Part shown: positions 61,991-64,000 of the stretch, one piece after another
How the letters are laid out: every line of letters begins with the position of its first letter
Numbering within the stretch: the stretch's first letter is position 1
NCBI RefSeq assembly: GCF_038006205.1
Contig: NZ_JBBOUU010000001.1
Span: 1,242,001 to 1,306,000, forward strand
From: Solibacillus sp. FSL R7-0668
Lineage (GTDB): Bacteria > Bacillota > Bacilli > Bacillales_A > Planococcaceae
Reading direction: 5' to 3'
Length of the DNA stretch: 64,000 nt
The notes under the pieces: generated by a model
What the model was told of the DNA's origin: nothing
Database searches by the model: none
What the model saw: only the letters and a program-made list of their open reading frames with translations
Translations under genes and position numbers: made by a program

Positions 61991-63426
61991 AATTAGAGGC
62001 TACTTTACATCAGCTTTTTGGATATGAAACCTTTCGACCAGGGCAACGAGAAATTATTGAGGCACTTGTTGAAGGACAGGATGTGCTAGCCATTTTACCG
62101 ACGGGCATGGGGAAATCGCTGTGCTATCAGCTACCAGGCTATTTGTTTTCGAAACCTGTGCTGATTATTTCACCACTTTTATCATTAATGCAAGATCAAG
62201 TGGACCAGCTCAAGCAGCGCGGAGAAAAGCGAGTGGTAGCGCTGAATTCGTTTTTGTCACCGGAGCAAAAACAATATGCCTTGCATTTTTTACATGAGTA
62301 TCGCTTTATTTTTGTATCACCTGAGATGCTGCTTCAGCCACAGGTGAAAGCGCGGATTGAGCAAATGGAATTATCCTTAATGGTCGCAGATGAGGCGCAT
62401 TGTATTTCGCAATGGGGCTTTGATTTTCGTCCTGATTATTTGCGCATCGGTGAGGTGTTCGCGCAAACGAATCGTCCACCGATTTTAGCATTGTCTGCAA
62501 CGGCGACAGATACCGTTATGGAAGATATACAGCGTTATCTAAATATGCGTGGGCCATTATGCTATATGCATTCGGTCAATCGTGAAAATATATACTTGAT
62601 GAAAAAGGGATTTACGAATAAGGAGCAAAAAATCGAGTGGATTGTAGACCATGTTTCGAACACAGCGGGACCAGGGATTATCTATACACAATCTCGTGCC
62701 AAAAGTGAGGCTATCAGCTTACAGTTACTTGAAAAAAATATTGCGGCAGCAGCGTACCATGCCGGGAAGGATGCACAGGATCGTCAATTTATTCAACAGC
62801 AATTTTTAACAGATAAGCTAGAGTGGATTGTCGCGACTAATGCGTTTGGAATGGGTGTGCATAAAGACAATGTTCGACAAATTATTCATGAAACGATGCC
62901 AGCTACTTTATCAAACTATATGCAGGAAATTGGTCGTGCTGGTCGAGATGGGCTGGACGCAGTTGCGTTTTTACTATATGCAGAGGGGGATGAGAAGTTT
63001 GCGAAATTTATTGCAACGGAGGATTTACCAAAGGAAGTACATATCGACCGATTCATGCAAGTCATCGCAAATGGGGAGCAGCCTAATGCACTACTGACAC
63101 GCGGAGAGTTAACGGAGGTGTCGTTTCGTGTTTTAAATTACTGGCTACAGCAGGAGTCACCGGAACAAGTAAAAAAGCGTATGCAGGAGATGCAATTGAA
63201 AAAGTTTGCGGAAGTGAATCTTGTTTTAAAGCTAATCGAACAGACAGATTGTATGCGTGAGCAAGTGGTGCGCTATTTTGGACAGCAATTAGCGCAAAAG
63301 CAACAAAACTGTTGTAGCAATTGTGGGCTTGATATTACCCCATTTATGAAGCCTCGCGCGGAGCAACAGCAAACACAAATGACTACTTGGCAACAACGTT
63401 TACAGCAAATCTTGCTACGAAACTAG
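61987..63426 (+). CDS. recQ: RecQ-type ATP-dependent DNA helicase (short form, RecS-like)
   Basis: A 479-residue 3'-5' helicase. Walker A LPTGMGKSLCYQLPG (37-51), DEAHCISQWGFDFRPDYLR (motif II/aromatic loop), SATATDTV (motif III), EIGRAGRDG (motif VI) and a C-terminal zinc-binding part (C416, with C438, C439 and C442 in the NCCSNCG stretch). It lacks an HRDC domain and corresponds to B. subtilis RecS (ypbC) by position after ypbB. TTG start overlaps ypbB (TTGA). Confidence 0.92.
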   Translation: MKLEATLHQLFGYETFRPGQREIIEALVEGQDVLAILPTGMGKSLCYQLPGYLFSKPVLIISPLLSLMQDQVDQLKQRGEKRVVALNSFLSPEQKQYALHFLHEYRFIFVSPEMLLQPQVKARIEQMELSLMVADEAHCISQWGFDFRPDYLRIGEVFAQTNRPPILALSATATDTVMEDIQRYLNMRGPLCYMHSVNRENIYLMKKGFTNKEQKIEWIVDHVSNTAGPGIIYTQSRAKSEAISLQLLEKNIAAAAYHAGKDAQDRQFIQQQFLTDKLEWIVATNAFGMGVHKDNVRQIIHETMPATLSNYMQEIGRAGRDGLDAVAFLLYAEGDEKFAKFIATEDLPKEVHIDRFMQVIANGEQPNALLTRGELTEVSFRVLNYWLQQESPEQVKKRMQEMQLKKFAEVNLVLKLIEQTDCMREQVVRYFGQQLAQKQQNCCSNCGLDITPFMKPRAEQQQTQMTTWQQRLQQILLRN

Positions 63427-63511
63427 TAATCTTAGCACGAACCGTTTACTTTTTTGTAGAAATTCGTCATAATATATGTAAATGTTTTAGTAGTTGGAGG
63501 GTTGATAGACC

Positions 63512-64000
63512 ATGACAAAAGAAGATTATCGTGAGAAGGTTGAGGAGCATCGTCAAGAGATTGATTTACATAACGAGCCGGATGCGAAATTGTCACGAGC
63601 TAGCCGACATCAAAAAAAAGGTAAGAAGAAACAATCGAATCCAATTATGACACTATTAGTTGTTGTTTTAATTTTTATTCCATTGAGCATTTTAGGATAT
63701 GTATGGTTTGTTTATGAGCCAAGTGCTTCAAAACCAGAAGAGGTAGATGCGAATGAAAAAAATGATGATGTTGTCGTAGAATTTGTAAAACCAGATCAGG
63801 ATTCAACAAAGGGCGCTGCTGATGACAAAGATGAAGAAGAAAAAGTGGATGATGTTAAAGATAAATCCACAGATGCTGATAAAAATGCAGATTTAGAAAA
63901 AGAGCGCTTAGCCGCTGAAGCAGCAAAAAAAGCTGAAGAGAAAGAAGCAGAGGAAGCGAAAAAAGCAGAAGAGGCTCAAAAAGTTGCGGCACAAAAAGCG
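63512..64000 (+). CDS. YpbE-like membrane protein with low-complexity linker, 3' truncated
   Basis: The frame runs off the window. Visible part (163 residues): a charged N-terminus, one membrane span (about 44-65, NPIMTLLVVVLIFIPLSILGYV) and a long acidic/Ala-Lys-Glu-rich segment typical of wall-spanning linkers. By position after recQ it is probably ypbE, whose C-terminus is a LysM domain, but that part is not visible. Confidence 0.75.
   Translation, partial: MTKEDYREKVEEHRQEIDLHNEPDAKLSRASRHQKKGKKKQSNPIMTLLVVVLIFIPLSILGYVWFVYEPSASKPEEVDANEKNDDVVVEFVKPDQDSTKGAADDKDEEEKVDDVKDKSTDADKNADLEKERLAAEAAKKAEEKEAEEAKKAEEAQKVAAQKA

Overview
The window is chromosomal DNA from a low-GC, endospore-forming Gram-positive bacterium. 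It carries spoIIAA/spoIIAB/sigF, spoVAF, resABCDE, sigX/rsiX, glnRA, a FapR box and strong AGGAGG-type ribosome binding sites. Gene order follows the Bacillus subtilis backbone only in part. That pattern, together with the tct, sulfur and nos-type genes, suggests a Planococcaceae-like genome (Lysinibacillus/Solibacillus/Kurthia group). The genus is an inference from gene content; no search was run.

Layout. 1-1.1 kb: a MerR regulator and a truncated CorC/HlyC-type membrane protein on the minus strand. 1.3-4.8 kb: xerD, deoB and pdp (nucleoside salvage). 5-6.7 kb: a SulP anion permease. 7-10 kb: the forespore sigma-F operon with a clear sigma-H promoter, followed by spoVAF without the rest of spoVA. 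10-14.1 kb: lysA, a 37-residue membrane miniprotein, ribT, a DUF309 gene, and scpA/scpB. 14.1-24 kb: a D,D-carboxypeptidase, rluB, resABC (cytochrome c maturation), resDE (redox two-component system), sigX/rsiX. 23.8-24.9 kb: an FMN riboswitch with terminator controlling ribU.

24.9-60.4 kb looks accessory relative to B. subtilis, where ribU and fer lie close together. It holds brnQ, a YitT protein, an MFS pump, glnRA, a three-gene c-di-GMP phosphorelay, a CitST-like two-component system with a TctCBA tricarboxylate transporter, a quinone oxidoreductase, and an ABC-2 exporter. It then holds a CstR-controlled persulfide island at 46.2-53.1 kb: CoA-disulfide reductase-rhodanese, CstR, two DsrE proteins, three rhodanese proteins, two TusA domains, a rhodanese-persulfide dioxygenase fusion and a TauE exporter. 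This runs straight into a nosL-nosD-nosL-nosY-nosF-tlpA operon at 53.2-57.7 kb that has no nosZ. The block ends with a CarD/MarR divergent pair, a glycerophosphodiesterase and FapR-controlled fabI. From 60.6 kb the backbone resumes with fer, ypbB, recQ and a truncated membrane protein.

How it fits together. CstR most likely senses persulfide through Cys31/Cys60. Four copies of one palindrome (ATACC-n6-GGTA) precede the CoA-disulfide reductase, cstR, dsrE and persulfide dioxygenase genes, so they probably form one regulon. The nos-type NosDFY/NosL/TlpA set normally builds the copper-sulfur centre of N2O reductase. Here it lacks its usual client and sits beside sulfur-carrier proteins, which makes it the best candidate in the window for an undescribed metal/sulfur delivery system.
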